Shown here in pieces: positions 26,101-34,423 of a stretch of 51,970 nucleotides of DNA. The translations under genes and the position numbers were made by a program. The notes under the pieces were generated by a model. That model was not told the DNA's origin, ran no database searches, and saw only the letters and a program-made list of their open reading frames with translations. This stretch comes from Pseudomonadota bacterium. GTDB taxonomy: Bacteria; Pseudomonadota; Gammaproteobacteria; Steroidobacterales; Steroidobacteraceae. Where the stretch lies: the NCBI GenBank assembly GCA_023457495.1, contig JAEWLQ010000046.1, positions 1 through 51,970 on the forward strand. Reading direction: 5' to 3'. The stretch's first letter is position 1. Each line of letters begins with the position of its first letter.

Positions 26101-26979
26101 ATGGACAGCCGCAGATTGCGTTATTTCGTGCAGATCGTGGACAGCGGCAGCATTACCCGCGCGGCTGCCTCGAGCGGCGTCGCGCAGCCCGCGCTGAGCC
26201 AGCAGCTCGCCATCCTCGAGAACGAGCTCAAGGTCAAATTGCTGGACCGCTCGGTGTCGGGCGTGACGCCCACGCCCGCCGGCAGGATCCTCTATGCGCG
26301 CGCGCAATCGATCCTGCGGCAGTTCGACGATTTGCACGAGGCGGTGCACCGCGAGGTGAAACCCCTGTCCGGCACCGTGATCGTGGGCATGCCGCCGACG
26401 ATGCTGTCGCGCATCGGATTGCCGCTCATTGAAAAAGTCTGCGCCCAACATCCCGAGATGCACCTGCAGATCCGCGAGGAGGGCAGCCTCGTGCTTCACG
26501 AGCTCCTGGTCAACGGCAAGATCGAGCTGTCGATTTCCGCTACAAAACCCGAAGGCGTCGTGACCGGCGAGGAGATCCTCACCGAAGCCATCGTCGTGAT
26601 GTATCCGCCCTCGATGCCGCTGCCCGAGGAGGCGACACTCGCGGATCTCGCGCGGCTGCCGTGGGTGGTGCCGCGCAAGCCGAATGCGATCCGCACGCTG
26701 ATCGATGCAGCCTTCGGCGCGAAGAACCTGTCGCTCAACGTCGTGGTGGAGATCGACTCGCTGCACAGCGCGATGGAGATCGTGCGGCGCGGACTCGCCG
26801 TCGGCCCGATGACCATGGGCGCGATGCGCGAGGATCTCGAGGCCGGCACGCTGCGCGCCCGGCCGCTCGGAGATCCGCCGCTTTTGCGTTCGCTGTACCT
26901 CGCGCACCGCCGCACGCCGGCGCTGACGCCCGCCGCGCAGTTCGTCCACGGAATCCTCCGCGACCTCAGCGCGGAATGA
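26101..26979 (+). CDS. LysR-type transcriptional regulator (Nac-like)
   Basis: 292 aa from ATG 26101 (MDSRRLRYFVQIVDSGSITR), the conserved start of the Nac/Cbl-like branch; a second ATG at 26089 would add four residues. The N-terminal winged helix-turn-helix covers residues 1-60 (AAASSGVAQPALSQQLAILE), and the C-terminal effector domain (~90-290) begins SGTVIVGMPP. It most likely controls the divergent MFS-P450 pair and itself in response to the imported ligand. The MFS start codon is only 2 to 14 bp away, so operator and promoters must overlap the 5' coding ends. The 3' end overlaps the convergent hydrolase gene by 14 bp. Confidence 0.9.
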   Translation: MDSRRLRYFVQIVDSGSITRAAASSGVAQPALSQQLAILENELKVKLLDRSVSGVTPTPAGRILYARAQSILRQFDDLHEAVHREVKPLSGTVIVGMPPTMLSRIGLPLIEKVCAQHPEMHLQIREEGSLVLHELLVNGKIELSISATKPEGVVTGEEILTEAIVVMYPPSMPLPEEATLADLARLPWVVPRKPNAIRTLIDAAFGAKNLSLNVVVEIDSLHSAMEIVRRGLAVGPMTMGAMREDLEAGTLRARPLGDPPLLRSLYLAHRRTPALTPAAQFVHGILRDLSAE

Positions 26980-28708
26980 TCGGCAGCTCTATGCGCGACG
27001 CGGCGCCCGGGCGATGCAGCACGGTGACCGTCGGCGCGGGATCGAGCTTCGGCGTCGAGCGCGGATCGGCGAACTGCAGCGTGAGGCGGATGCGATGGCC
27101 CGCCTTGAACACGTAGGACGTCGGCAGGAACTCGAACTCGGCGTCGACCGGCAGGCCGGGCGCGAGCGGCTGCGATGAGGCTTCGGTGAAGGGATGCCAG
27201 GGCAGGCCCATGGTTTCGTACGGAGCCTTTGCCGTGGCGCGCAGCGATGCGCGCAGTTTTCCTTCGACGCCGACGTAGGTATGCGTGCCGTCCGGCGCCA
27301 CGTCGTCGATGCGCGCGACGATGTCGGCGTCCGTCGCGGTCGTCGCGAGCCACAGATGGGCCGTCGGATGGCCGGTCACTTCCGTGTCCTGCGCGAGCGG
27401 TTCGGTGACGAAGGTCATGCCCGAGGTCCAGAACGCTTCACCCTCCGTCGCGTAGCTCACCTGTTTTTGCGTAGCGCCGTCGGCGGTCTTCGGCGCGTCC
27501 GTCTTGAGTGAGCCCGCGTCGAGGTGGAATGCGGTGCGTGTCGTCTTCGGCGGCCAGGTCGCGGAGGTTTTCCACGCGCGCGCCGGCGCTTCGTTGTAGG
27601 TGTAGTAGGTGACGGGCGCTTCGCGCATCACGCCGTTGTCGATGCCGCGCAGCCAGTGGTCGAAGAATCGCAGCTCCTCGGTGACGAGATCGAAGCCGGT
27701 TTCGGTGAGCACCGTCGCCCAGTCGCAATGTTTGCCGGGTCCGAGGATGAGCTTCTTCGGCGTGCGCAGGTTGTTGAACGTGTACGCCGGTCCGTGGCCC
27801 GTGAAGCCCTCGGCCCAGTTGACCGCGGCGTAGACGGCGATCCCGGAACGGTTGATGACGTCGGCGTAGGTGTGCGGGCTGCTCTTGAGCCACCAGGCGC
27901 TGCCGAACTCCGGCGAGACGCTATCGCGGTACGGCGCGTATCCCGGCGTCTCGAGGTTGCGTTCGTGTTCGGCCAGCGCCGCGGCGAGTAGTTTGCCATC
28001 GGTGTCGCCATCCACCGCGACGGCGTCGCGGTCGCGCACTTCTCGAGAAGGTCCGCGCAGCATCATGGTGGGCGCGCCGACCGGCGTGATGCCGCCCGGG
28101 GCGACGAAGGCGTACACGTCCCACTCGCAGCTCATCGGGAAGATGGCCTTCAAGCTGGGCGGCGCGGTGGAGAGCGCCTGCATCTGGCTGCCGCCGGTGG
28201 CCGAGCAGCCCCACATGCCGACCTTGCCGTTGCTCCACGGCTGCGCGGCCAGCCACTCGGTGATGTCGTAGGCATCGAAGCGCGCGGCGTCCTGCCACTC
28301 GCCGCGGTTGTATCCGGCATTGCGGCCGAACGAGGCGTACAGGCCGCGGAAGTCCGCGACCGCGACCGCGTAGCCGTATTTCACGAGCTGCAGCGCCTTG
28401 CCGGGGTAGTTAGCAGCGGTGAGGCCACCGCTGGTCGTCCTGCGGTTGTACGGCGTGTGCATCCACACAACCGGCAGTTTGCCCGCGGCGACCTTGCCGT
28501 CCTTCGTCGGCAGGAACACGTCCACCGCGAGGCGCGTGCCATCGCGCACCGCGACGTATTGCGAGGTGAGCTGATGGCCGTCGTAGGCCGCGGCGGTGAA
28601 TCCGCGATATTCGCCGGGCTTCGAGACCTTCGGTTCGTCCGCGGCGCCGGCGGTGGCGGAGGCGGTGAGAACCACCGCGACGAAAAGATTGCGAAGCATC
28701 TGCGACAT
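26966..28708 (-). CDS. Exported CocE/NonD family hydrolase 2
   Basis: 580 aa with signal peptide MSQMLRNLFVAVVLTASATA. S15-type alpha/beta hydrolase: RDGTRLAVDVFLP and WMHTPYNRR open the fold, the nucleophile is Ser in GCSATGGSQ, a catalytic His is likely in GPGKHCDW, and a C-terminal jelly-roll (~400-580) follows. It would cleave an ester or amide outside the cytoplasm. It is the last gene of the minus-strand catabolic operon (24 bp after the CoA-transferase), so it may free the acid that the TRAP transporter imports. It differs from the first CocE protein in this window in its nucleophile elbow. Confidence 0.82.
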   Translation of the reverse strand: MSQMLRNLFVAVVLTASATAGAADEPKVSKPGEYRGFTAAAYDGHQLTSQYVAVRDGTRLAVDVFLPTKDGKVAAGKLPVVWMHTPYNRRTTSGGLTAANYPGKALQLVKYGYAVAVADFRGLYASFGRNAGYNRGEWQDAARFDAYDITEWLAAQPWSNGKVGMWGCSATGGSQMQALSTAPPSLKAIFPMSCEWDVYAFVAPGGITPVGAPTMMLRGPSREVRDRDAVAVDGDTDGKLLAAALAEHERNLETPGYAPYRDSVSPEFGSAWWLKSSPHTYADVINRSGIAVYAAVNWAEGFTGHGPAYTFNNLRTPKKLILGPGKHCDWATVLTETGFDLVTEELRFFDHWLRGIDNGVMREAPVTYYTYNEAPARAWKTSATWPPKTTRTAFHLDAGSLKTDAPKTADGATQKQVSYATEGEAFWTSGMTFVTEPLAQDTEVTGHPTAHLWLATTATDADIVARIDDVAPDGTHTYVGVEGKLRASLRATAKAPYETMGLPWHPFTEASSQPLAPGLPVDAEFEFLPTSYVFKAGHRIRLTLQFADPRSTPKLDPAPTVTVLHRPGAASRIELPIIPR

Positions 28709-28732
28709 GATTCCCCCAGAGGTCTGCTGCGA

Positions 28733-29938
28733 TCAGCGGTGATTGCCGGCGAGGATCTCCCGCCGTGCATCGGCGTCGAAGCCGAGAGATTCGAGAATGG
28801 TTTCGCTCTGCTCGCCGGCGCGCGGCGGCGGCTCATCGATGTGCGGCGAATCCTGGCTGAACTTGAAGCCCGCGTTGACGATTTCCACCGTCTGCCGTTC
28901 GGGCAATCCGGGCACGTCGAGCGGAATGCGTATGCCGCGTTCATCGAGACCCTGCAGGTTCACGGCCTCGCCCACGTCCCGGACCATGCCGCAGGGCACG
29001 CCGGCGGCGCTCAGTTTCTGCTCCCAGGCGGCGGCGGGTTGCGTGGCGAACACGGCGTCGAGCTCCGTGCGCATTTCCCGGCTGTGCTTGCGGCGCAGGT
29101 CGGGCGTCACGAACCGCGGATCGGCGAGCCAGTGCTCGCACTTCAATGCGCGCGCCAGCGTTTCGAACTGCGCCTGTTGCACGACACCGAGCGAGATCTG
29201 CCGGCCGTCGGCCGTGCCGAAGACCGCGGAGGTCGGTTGTCCGCTGTAACCGATGTTGCCGGTGCGCTCGAGGGTCTTGCCGGTGACGAGGTAGGGCACG
29301 ACCGCCGAGGTCATGAACGCGATGGTCGCATCGAACATCGCGACGTCGATGTGTTCGCCGGCGCCGGTGCGGTCGCGGCGGATCAGCGCGGCCAGGATGG
29401 CGAACGCCGCGGTCTGTCCCGTCAGCGTATCCACCACGGGGAAACCGACGCGCATCGGGCCATCGCCGTTCTCGCCGCTCAGCGACATCATGCCGCTCGT
29501 GGCCTGCACGATATTGTCGATGGCCGGCCAGTCACGCCGCGGACTGGACTGTCCGTAGCCCGAAACCGAGCAATAGACCAGGCGCGGCTGCAGCGCGCGC
29601 ACGCTGTCGTAATCGAGCCCGAGGCGTCCCATCACGCCGGGACGGAAGTTTTCGAGCAGCACGTCCGCGCCTGCGATCAGCCGCCGCACGGCTTCGAGCG
29701 CCGGCGGATGCTTGAGATTCAGCGTCAACGATTTCTTGCCGGCGTTGACCGCGATGAACGCGGGCGACATGCCGTCGTAGCGGCGGTCGGCGCCGTAGTT
29801 GCGCATCGCATCGCCGATGCCGGGCGCTTCGATCTTGATCACCTCGGCGCCGAGCAGGCGCAGCAGGTGCGAGGCATACGGACCCGCCATCACGTGGCTG
29901 AAATCCACGACCCGCGTTCCGGCGAGTGCACCGCTCAT
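28733..29938 (-). CDS. CaiB/BaiF family (type III) CoA-transferase
   Basis: 401 aa from ATG 29938, whose ATGA overlaps the dctP stop; an ATG 18 bp upstream is less likely. RVVDFSHVMAGPYASHLLRL and GAEVIKIE at the N-terminus and the Asp in FPVVDTLTG (Asp170), equivalent to the Asp169 nucleophile of formyl-CoA transferase, are clear. Family members move CoA between carboxylic acids (oxalate, carnitine, phenyllactate, mesaconate). In FldA/HadA systems such an enzyme activates a 2-hydroxyacid for dehydration; the 2-hydroxyacyl-CoA dehydratase-type genes in this operon suggest a similar role. Cytoplasmic. Substrate unknown. Confidence 0.9.
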   Translation of the reverse strand: MSGALAGTRVVDFSHVMAGPYASHLLRLLGAEVIKIEAPGIGDAMRNYGADRRYDGMSPAFIAVNAGKKSLTLNLKHPPALEAVRRLIAGADVLLENFRPGVMGRLGLDYDSVRALQPRLVYCSVSGYGQSSPRRDWPAIDNIVQATSGMMSLSGENGDGPMRVGFPVVDTLTGQTAAFAILAALIRRDRTGAGEHIDVAMFDATIAFMTSAVVPYLVTGKTLERTGNIGYSGQPTSAVFGTADGRQISLGVVQQAQFETLARALKCEHWLADPRFVTPDLRRKHSREMRTELDAVFATQPAAAWEQKLSAAGVPCGMVRDVGEAVNLQGLDERGIRIPLDVPGLPERQTVEIVNAGFKFSQDSPHIDEPPPRAGEQSETILESLGFDADARREILAGNHR

Positions 29939-30993
29939 TCGATTTCTCCCAGGCATTCGATGGGCCCACCGCCGGCATGCGCGACGACCTTGCGCGCGTA
30001 GTTGAACAGCCGCAGGCCATCGATTTCGTAGCGGACCGAGCGGCGCGCATTGCGCTCCGCGACTTCGTTGTAGACGTCGAGGAAGCGGCGCTTGTCCGCT
30101 TCCGGAAGGTTCGTGAAAGTCATTTCATGCTGGCGGCCGGCCGCTTCGCCCGCGATTTGCGCGCGCTGCAGTTCCTGGTCGAGCGCGTGTTCCCACACGG
30201 CCACGCCCTCCTCGAGAATGGCGCGCTCCTCGTCGGTGAGGCTCTGCCAGCGTTGCAGCCCGATGGCGCGCGCGGCATAGGCGCCACGCGGCACGTGCAG
30301 TTCATTGAAGTAGTTCGCGACCTCGGCGAAATGCAGTGAACGCAGCGTATCCGCCGGCGCGACCACGCCGTCGAGCACACCCTTCGCGAGCGCGGAGTAC
30401 ACCGCACCCATCGGCATGTCGACCGGATCGGCGCCGAAGCGGCGCAGCACGTCGAGCAGCTCGGCGGGCGCGCGCAGCCTGAGGCCCTGCAGATCCTCGA
30501 GCGTGTGCACCACGCGGTTGCGCGTGACGATACCCGGCAGGTTGCCGCCCTGCACGGCGAGCACCACCATGCCTTCGAGCTCGCGCGCGAACTGCGGATC
30601 GACGCGCTCGAGGCAGCGATACAGCGCCACCTGCTGCGGAATGGTGGTGAGCCCGGCATAGAAGGCCGCCTGCACGTGGATGAGATGCGCGCCACCGCGG
30701 GCGTAGATAGGTGTGATGAGACCGATGTCGACCACACCGTGGCGGATCTCCGTCATCGAATGCTCCGACGACAACACCGACCCGGCCCAGTAGGGCCTGA
30801 TCCGCATCTTTCCGCCCGAGCGTTCGGCGATCCACTCCATCCACGTGATGTCCGCGCGGCTGAACGGATGCGCGGGGCTGTATTGCGAGGCGTAGGTCAG
30901 CACCGTGACGCCGGCGGGCTGCTGCTCGCGCGCGCAGCCGGCGAACAGCAATCCGGCGAGTGCGGCACCGAGCGCGAGAACACGGAACTTCAT
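29935..30993 (-). CDS. dctP: TRAP transporter substrate-binding lipoprotein, DctP family
   Basis: 352 aa. The start ATG 30993 overlaps the upstream stop. DctP features: TYASQYSPAHPFSRADITWM, DIGLITPIYARGG, the carboxylate-binding Arg region LRLRAPAELLDVLRRFG and a YSALAKGVLDGVVAP motif. It should bind an organic acid in the periplasm and hand it to DctQM. Unusually, the N-terminus MKFRVLALGAALAGLLFAGC is a lipoprotein signal with Cys20, so the protein is probably membrane-anchored rather than freely diffusing. Genes for the membrane subunits are five and four genes upstream in the same operon instead of adjacent. Confidence 0.88.
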   Translation of the reverse strand: MKFRVLALGAALAGLLFAGCAREQQPAGVTVLTYASQYSPAHPFSRADITWMEWIAERSGGKMRIRPYWAGSVLSSEHSMTEIRHGVVDIGLITPIYARGGAHLIHVQAAFYAGLTTIPQQVALYRCLERVDPQFARELEGMVVLAVQGGNLPGIVTRNRVVHTLEDLQGLRLRAPAELLDVLRRFGADPVDMPMGAVYSALAKGVLDGVVAPADTLRSLHFAEVANYFNELHVPRGAYAARAIGLQRWQSLTDEERAILEEGVAVWEHALDQELQRAQIAGEAAGRQHEMTFTNLPEADKRRFLDVYNEVAERNARRSVRYEIDGLRLFNYARKVVAHAGGGPIECLGEIE

Positions 30994-32267
30994 ACCAGGC
31001 TCCTCGAGCGCAGGAAGTCCGCGACGTGCTCGACCATGCGCTCGTGATTCCATTCCTTGGCATCGACCATGTCGGCCGACAGCCGCAGCACCGGAATCCC
31101 CGCGCTCTCGAGCGCGTGCTGTGTGATCAGCGTGCCGGACTGCGACAGGCGGTTGTCCGGCGGCACGAGCACGACGGCGGCATCGATGCCGCAGCGTTGC
31201 GCCTCGTGCACCATCCAGCCGTTCATCCACGGCGGCAGGTGCAGCACTTCGTTCATGGAGCACACGCGGCTCGCGAGCGCATGCATCGGTTTGTTCTTGA
31301 GTTCGCGGATGTACTGGGGACCCGCGAAGGGCATGTACATCGACCAGACGAACACGGCGCCGTAACGGTCCTCGAGCGCGCTGTAGAAACCGGGGTCGTG
31401 CCAGAGGCCGGCGCCGATCCACATGAGACGTACACGCTCGTTGCTGCTGGCGCCGATGCCCTGCGCGACGCGTTCGGCCACTTCGTCGCGGAACCGGCGT
31501 GCGTGCGCGATGGCCCAGGCCGAGCCGCGATGCCATTGCGGAATCATGGTGTTCGGCATCTGGTCGGCGATGGAGACGGGGCAGGGGCGCGCGGCGCCGA
31601 CCAGCCGGGCGGCCTCGGCGATGTAGCCCTCCTGCTCGTTGACGCCTTCCATGAGCGCGCGGAATTTCTCTTCGTCGAAGCGCCGCCCGGTGCGTTTCTC
31701 GAGCAGCGCGATGAGCGCGCGCATCTCCTTCACCAGTAGTTCGATGCGGCGCGGCTCGTAGAGCTCTTCCCAATCCTGGTTCGAGCGCAGGAACCATTCC
31801 GGGTCCTTGTGCATCCAGCCCGGCGCCTCGAGCGGGAAGAACTCGCTGCCGAGCGCCTCGGCCCATTGCCCGAAGACGTGGCGGATGCACTCGCAGGTCA
31901 GACGCGCCACGAGCACCGTCGGCTTCGGCAATCCGCCCCAGGGCGCGCTCGACGGATCGTTGTCGAGCGTGCAGGCGAGGCCCAGCGAGCAGTAGCGGCA
32001 GCTGTTGCCGGGATATCCCAGCTTGTCGAGCACCGCGAAGTAACGCGGCGAGAGTTGTTTGGCCGAGATGTAGGCCGACCACCACTGGTTGCTGATCAGC
32101 GGGATGTCGAGCGCGTGGAAGATCTCATGCGGCGTGTCGGCCTGCGCGATCGCGAACGGCTCGCCGTTGTCGATGACGCGGCGGCGCAGATCCGCGACGA
32201 ACTTCCGCTGGTGCGCGGTCGCGTCGGCCGTGCAGGCGAGATCCTTGCGACTGCGTTGTCCGCTCAC
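30990..32267 (-). CDS. 2-hydroxyacyl-CoA dehydratase / benzoyl-CoA reductase family subunit (Cys-rich)
   Basis: 425 aa from GTG 32267, which overlaps the previous stop (GTGA). The family layout is recognisable: PFAIAQADTPHEIFHALDIP, then a Cys cluster CRYCSLGLAC (Cys90, Cys93, Cys99), LTCECIRH (Cys125, Cys127, in the place of the usual 'tCD' cysteine), and an HgdB-like second Rossmann half (RVRLMWIGAGLWHDPGFY). Such proteins form heterodimers with a [4Fe-4S] cluster that eliminates water from 2-hydroxyacyl-CoA by ketyl radical chemistry (HgdAB, FldBC, HadBC), or reduce aromatic acyl-CoA. An ATP-driven activator is normally required and is not in this window. The product is oxygen sensitive in known systems. 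Confidence 0.8.
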   Translation of the reverse strand: MSGQRSRKDLACTADATAHQRKFVADLRRRVIDNGEPFAIAQADTPHEIFHALDIPLISNQWWSAYISAKQLSPRYFAVLDKLGYPGNSCRYCSLGLACTLDNDPSSAPWGGLPKPTVLVARLTCECIRHVFGQWAEALGSEFFPLEAPGWMHKDPEWFLRSNQDWEELYEPRRIELLVKEMRALIALLEKRTGRRFDEEKFRALMEGVNEQEGYIAEAARLVGAARPCPVSIADQMPNTMIPQWHRGSAWAIAHARRFRDEVAERVAQGIGASSNERVRLMWIGAGLWHDPGFYSALEDRYGAVFVWSMYMPFAGPQYIRELKNKPMHALASRVCSMNEVLHLPPWMNGWMVHEAQRCGIDAAVVLVPPDNRLSQSGTLITQHALESAGIPVLRLSADMVDAKEWNHERMVEHVADFLRSRSLV

Positions 32268-34423
32268 TTGAAGACTCCCAATTGTTCGAGCTCGGCCAGT
32301 CGGGCCTCGGACACGCCACAGATCTCGCGGGCGATGTGCTGGTTGTGCTCGCCCATGTTCGGCGCGCGGAACGGCACGCCGCCCGTACGCGAAAAGTCGA
32401 TCGGCGTGCGCATGTGGCCGAATTCGCCGAGGTGCGGATGCGGCAGCGTGACCAGTGCGCCGCGCGCCTGGATCTGCGGATCCCGTTCGAAGAGATCCGA
32501 GAGGTCTTGCACGACGCCGGCGGCGATCCGCAGGCCCTGCAGATGCTCGACGGCTTCGCGCTCGGCACGCGCCGCGCACCACGCGGAGAGGGCGGTCTCG
32601 GGCGCGGCCGCATCGGCGAGGTTCTCGGCGCGCACGAAGGCCTGCCACTGCTCCGCCGTGTGGAAGGTGAGGGCGATCCAGCGGTCCGCGTCGCGTGTGC
32701 CGTAGACGCCCTGGTGAAAGACGCGCGGATCGGAATTGCCGGGGCGCGTGGCCGATGCGCCGGGCGCGAAGGCATCGCGCATCTGCTGCACGCACAGCTC
32801 GTACATGGACGCGTCGATGTGGCAGCCGCGCTGATGTGTATTGCGATGCTCGAGCGCCGCGATCACGGCCGCCGCCATCGCGAACGGCAGGATGACGTCG
32901 CCGTACGGCGCCGCGCTCGGAATCACCGGCGCGCGATCCGGCCAGCCCGTGAGATAGGTGCGGCCGCTGAGCGCCGCACCAGTCCCGTCCACGCCCCAGC
33001 TCTGCGCGAGCGGCCCGGTCTGACCGTAGACGCTGCCCGAGACCATGACCAATCCGGGATTACGCGCCGACAGGCGCGCGTAATCGAGGCCTAACTTCTC
33101 GAGCGTGCCCGGCGAGAAGTTCTCGACCACGACGTCGGCCCAGTCGATCAGCGGGTCGAGCAGCTCGCGGCTGGCGGGCTGCTTGAGGTCGAGCGACAGG
33201 CTCAGCTTCGAGGTGTTGAGATGCGCGAACCAGGGTTTGTCGTCGAGGTTGCCGGGGCGCGAGGCGCTCACCTGCACGTCGAGCCGCGAGAGGCACGGAC
33301 GCGTGCGCGATTCGAGCTTGACGATCTCGGCGCCCAGGTCGCCCAGGGTCTTGGTCGTGATGGAACCGACCAGCGCCCACGAGAAATCCAGCACGCGTAC
33401 GCCGGCGAGCGGACCACGCGCAGCTGAGTCGCGACGTGGCGCGCGCGGAGGCGAAGGCTGCGGCGCGGGAATGACTTTCAGGAACCGGCCGGGTTCGCGG
33501 CCCGCGGGTGTGTCGCGCCAGAAACCGCGCGCCTCGAGATGCGGGTCGGCGAGCACGCCGGCCGGCGTGGCCACGACTGTCGCGTTGATGCCGCGACGGC
33601 GGCCCTCGTCCGCGATTTCCGCGCAGGTCCGCGTGCGGAAGAACGCGTCGATCGCGGATTCCCAGCGCGCGCGGGTCGCCGGGTCGAGTGTGGATCGGTT
33701 GTAGGTCTCCCAATTCACGCCCGCGAGCGGATTGTCCACGCCGCAGGCGTCCATCCAGTCGCTCAGGCCCTGGTTGGCCGGCGCACCGAAGCGCCCGGTC
33801 ATCAGCGAGTGGAAGCAGAACCCATCTTTCAGCGCCCAGATGCAGCGCACGGTCGCGCGGCCGTAGTTGAGCGCGCCGCCGGCGCGGCCGAGCAGCCGCC
33901 GGTCGAACTGCCACACCAGCGCGCCGTTGACGTTGCGGGAGAACGCGACTTCCTGCGTGGAGACATCGACGTGCTGACCGAGGCCGCTGTCCCGGCGCGC
34001 GGCCAGCGCCGCGAGCGCGCCCACCGCCGCCACCATGTCGGCGTGGAATTCGCAGGCGTCGAGCGCTTCTTTCACCGGCGGCCGGTCGAGATCGCCGATC
34101 AGGCGCAGGATGCCGCCCGTCGCCGACGCGACGAGTTCGGATCCGCGCCAAGACGCACGCGGCCCCGAGCTGCCGAAGGTGCTGACGGACACCTGCACGA
34201 GACGCGGATTCGCCGCTTCGATCTGCGCCCGCGACAAACCGGTTTCCTCGATGCGCGCCAGGCCGAGGTTTTCGATCAGCAGGTCTGCCGTGGCGAGATC
34301 TTGCGGGCTCAACGAGTTGTCGCAGCGGATGACGTCGGCGCCGAGATCGCGAAGGAATCGCGCGAGCGGGCGGTCGTGCGCTTCTCGCCAGGCGAGTACG
34401 CGGGTGTTCTCCAACAACTTCAT
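32264..34423 (-). CDS. Tandem two-domain CaiB/BaiF CoA-transferase
   Basis: 719 aa from ATG 34423 (ATGA overlap with the upstream gene). Domain 1 spans ~1-325 (DLGADVIRC, ADLLIENLG, NPRLVQVSVSTFGSSGP), domain 2 ~338-719 (VRVLDFSWALVGSITTKTLG, ADVVVENFSPGTLEKLGLDY, VYGQTGP). In domain 2 the catalytic Asp is kept (Asp509, PYGDVILPF). In domain 1 the same column, counted back 15 residues from ALAAL, holds Glu125 (ACEFHADM), so only one domain may be active, or Glu may serve as nucleophile. The fused arrangement could replace a homodimer of the usual interlocked enzyme. Role as for the single-domain transferase: forming CoA thioesters for the dehydratase-type enzymes. Confidence 0.87.
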   Translation of the reverse strand: MKLLENTRVLAWREAHDRPLARFLRDLGADVIRCDNSLSPQDLATADLLIENLGLARIEETGLSRAQIEAANPRLVQVSVSTFGSSGPRASWRGSELVASATGGILRLIGDLDRPPVKEALDACEFHADMVAAVGALAALAARRDSGLGQHVDVSTQEVAFSRNVNGALVWQFDRRLLGRAGGALNYGRATVRCIWALKDGFCFHSLMTGRFGAPANQGLSDWMDACGVDNPLAGVNWETYNRSTLDPATRARWESAIDAFFRTRTCAEIADEGRRRGINATVVATPAGVLADPHLEARGFWRDTPAGREPGRFLKVIPAPQPSPPRAPRRDSAARGPLAGVRVLDFSWALVGSITTKTLGDLGAEIVKLESRTRPCLSRLDVQVSASRPGNLDDKPWFAHLNTSKLSLSLDLKQPASRELLDPLIDWADVVVENFSPGTLEKLGLDYARLSARNPGLVMVSGSVYGQTGPLAQSWGVDGTGAALSGRTYLTGWPDRAPVIPSAAPYGDVILPFAMAAAVIAALEHRNTHQRGCHIDASMYELCVQQMRDAFAPGASATRPGNSDPRVFHQGVYGTRDADRWIALTFHTAEQWQAFVRAENLADAAAPETALSAWCAARAEREAVEHLQGLRIAAGVVQDLSDLFERDPQIQARGALVTLPHPHLGEFGHMRTPIDFSRTGGVPFRAPNMGEHNQHIAREICGVSEARLAELEQLGVFK

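Noticed and set aside
31000..32085. Upstream extension of the dctP reading frame to 716 codons
   Set aside because: Only the part after ATG 30993 has a signal peptide and DctP motifs; the rest is out of frame with the 2-hydroxyacyl-CoA dehydratase gene that really occupies it.
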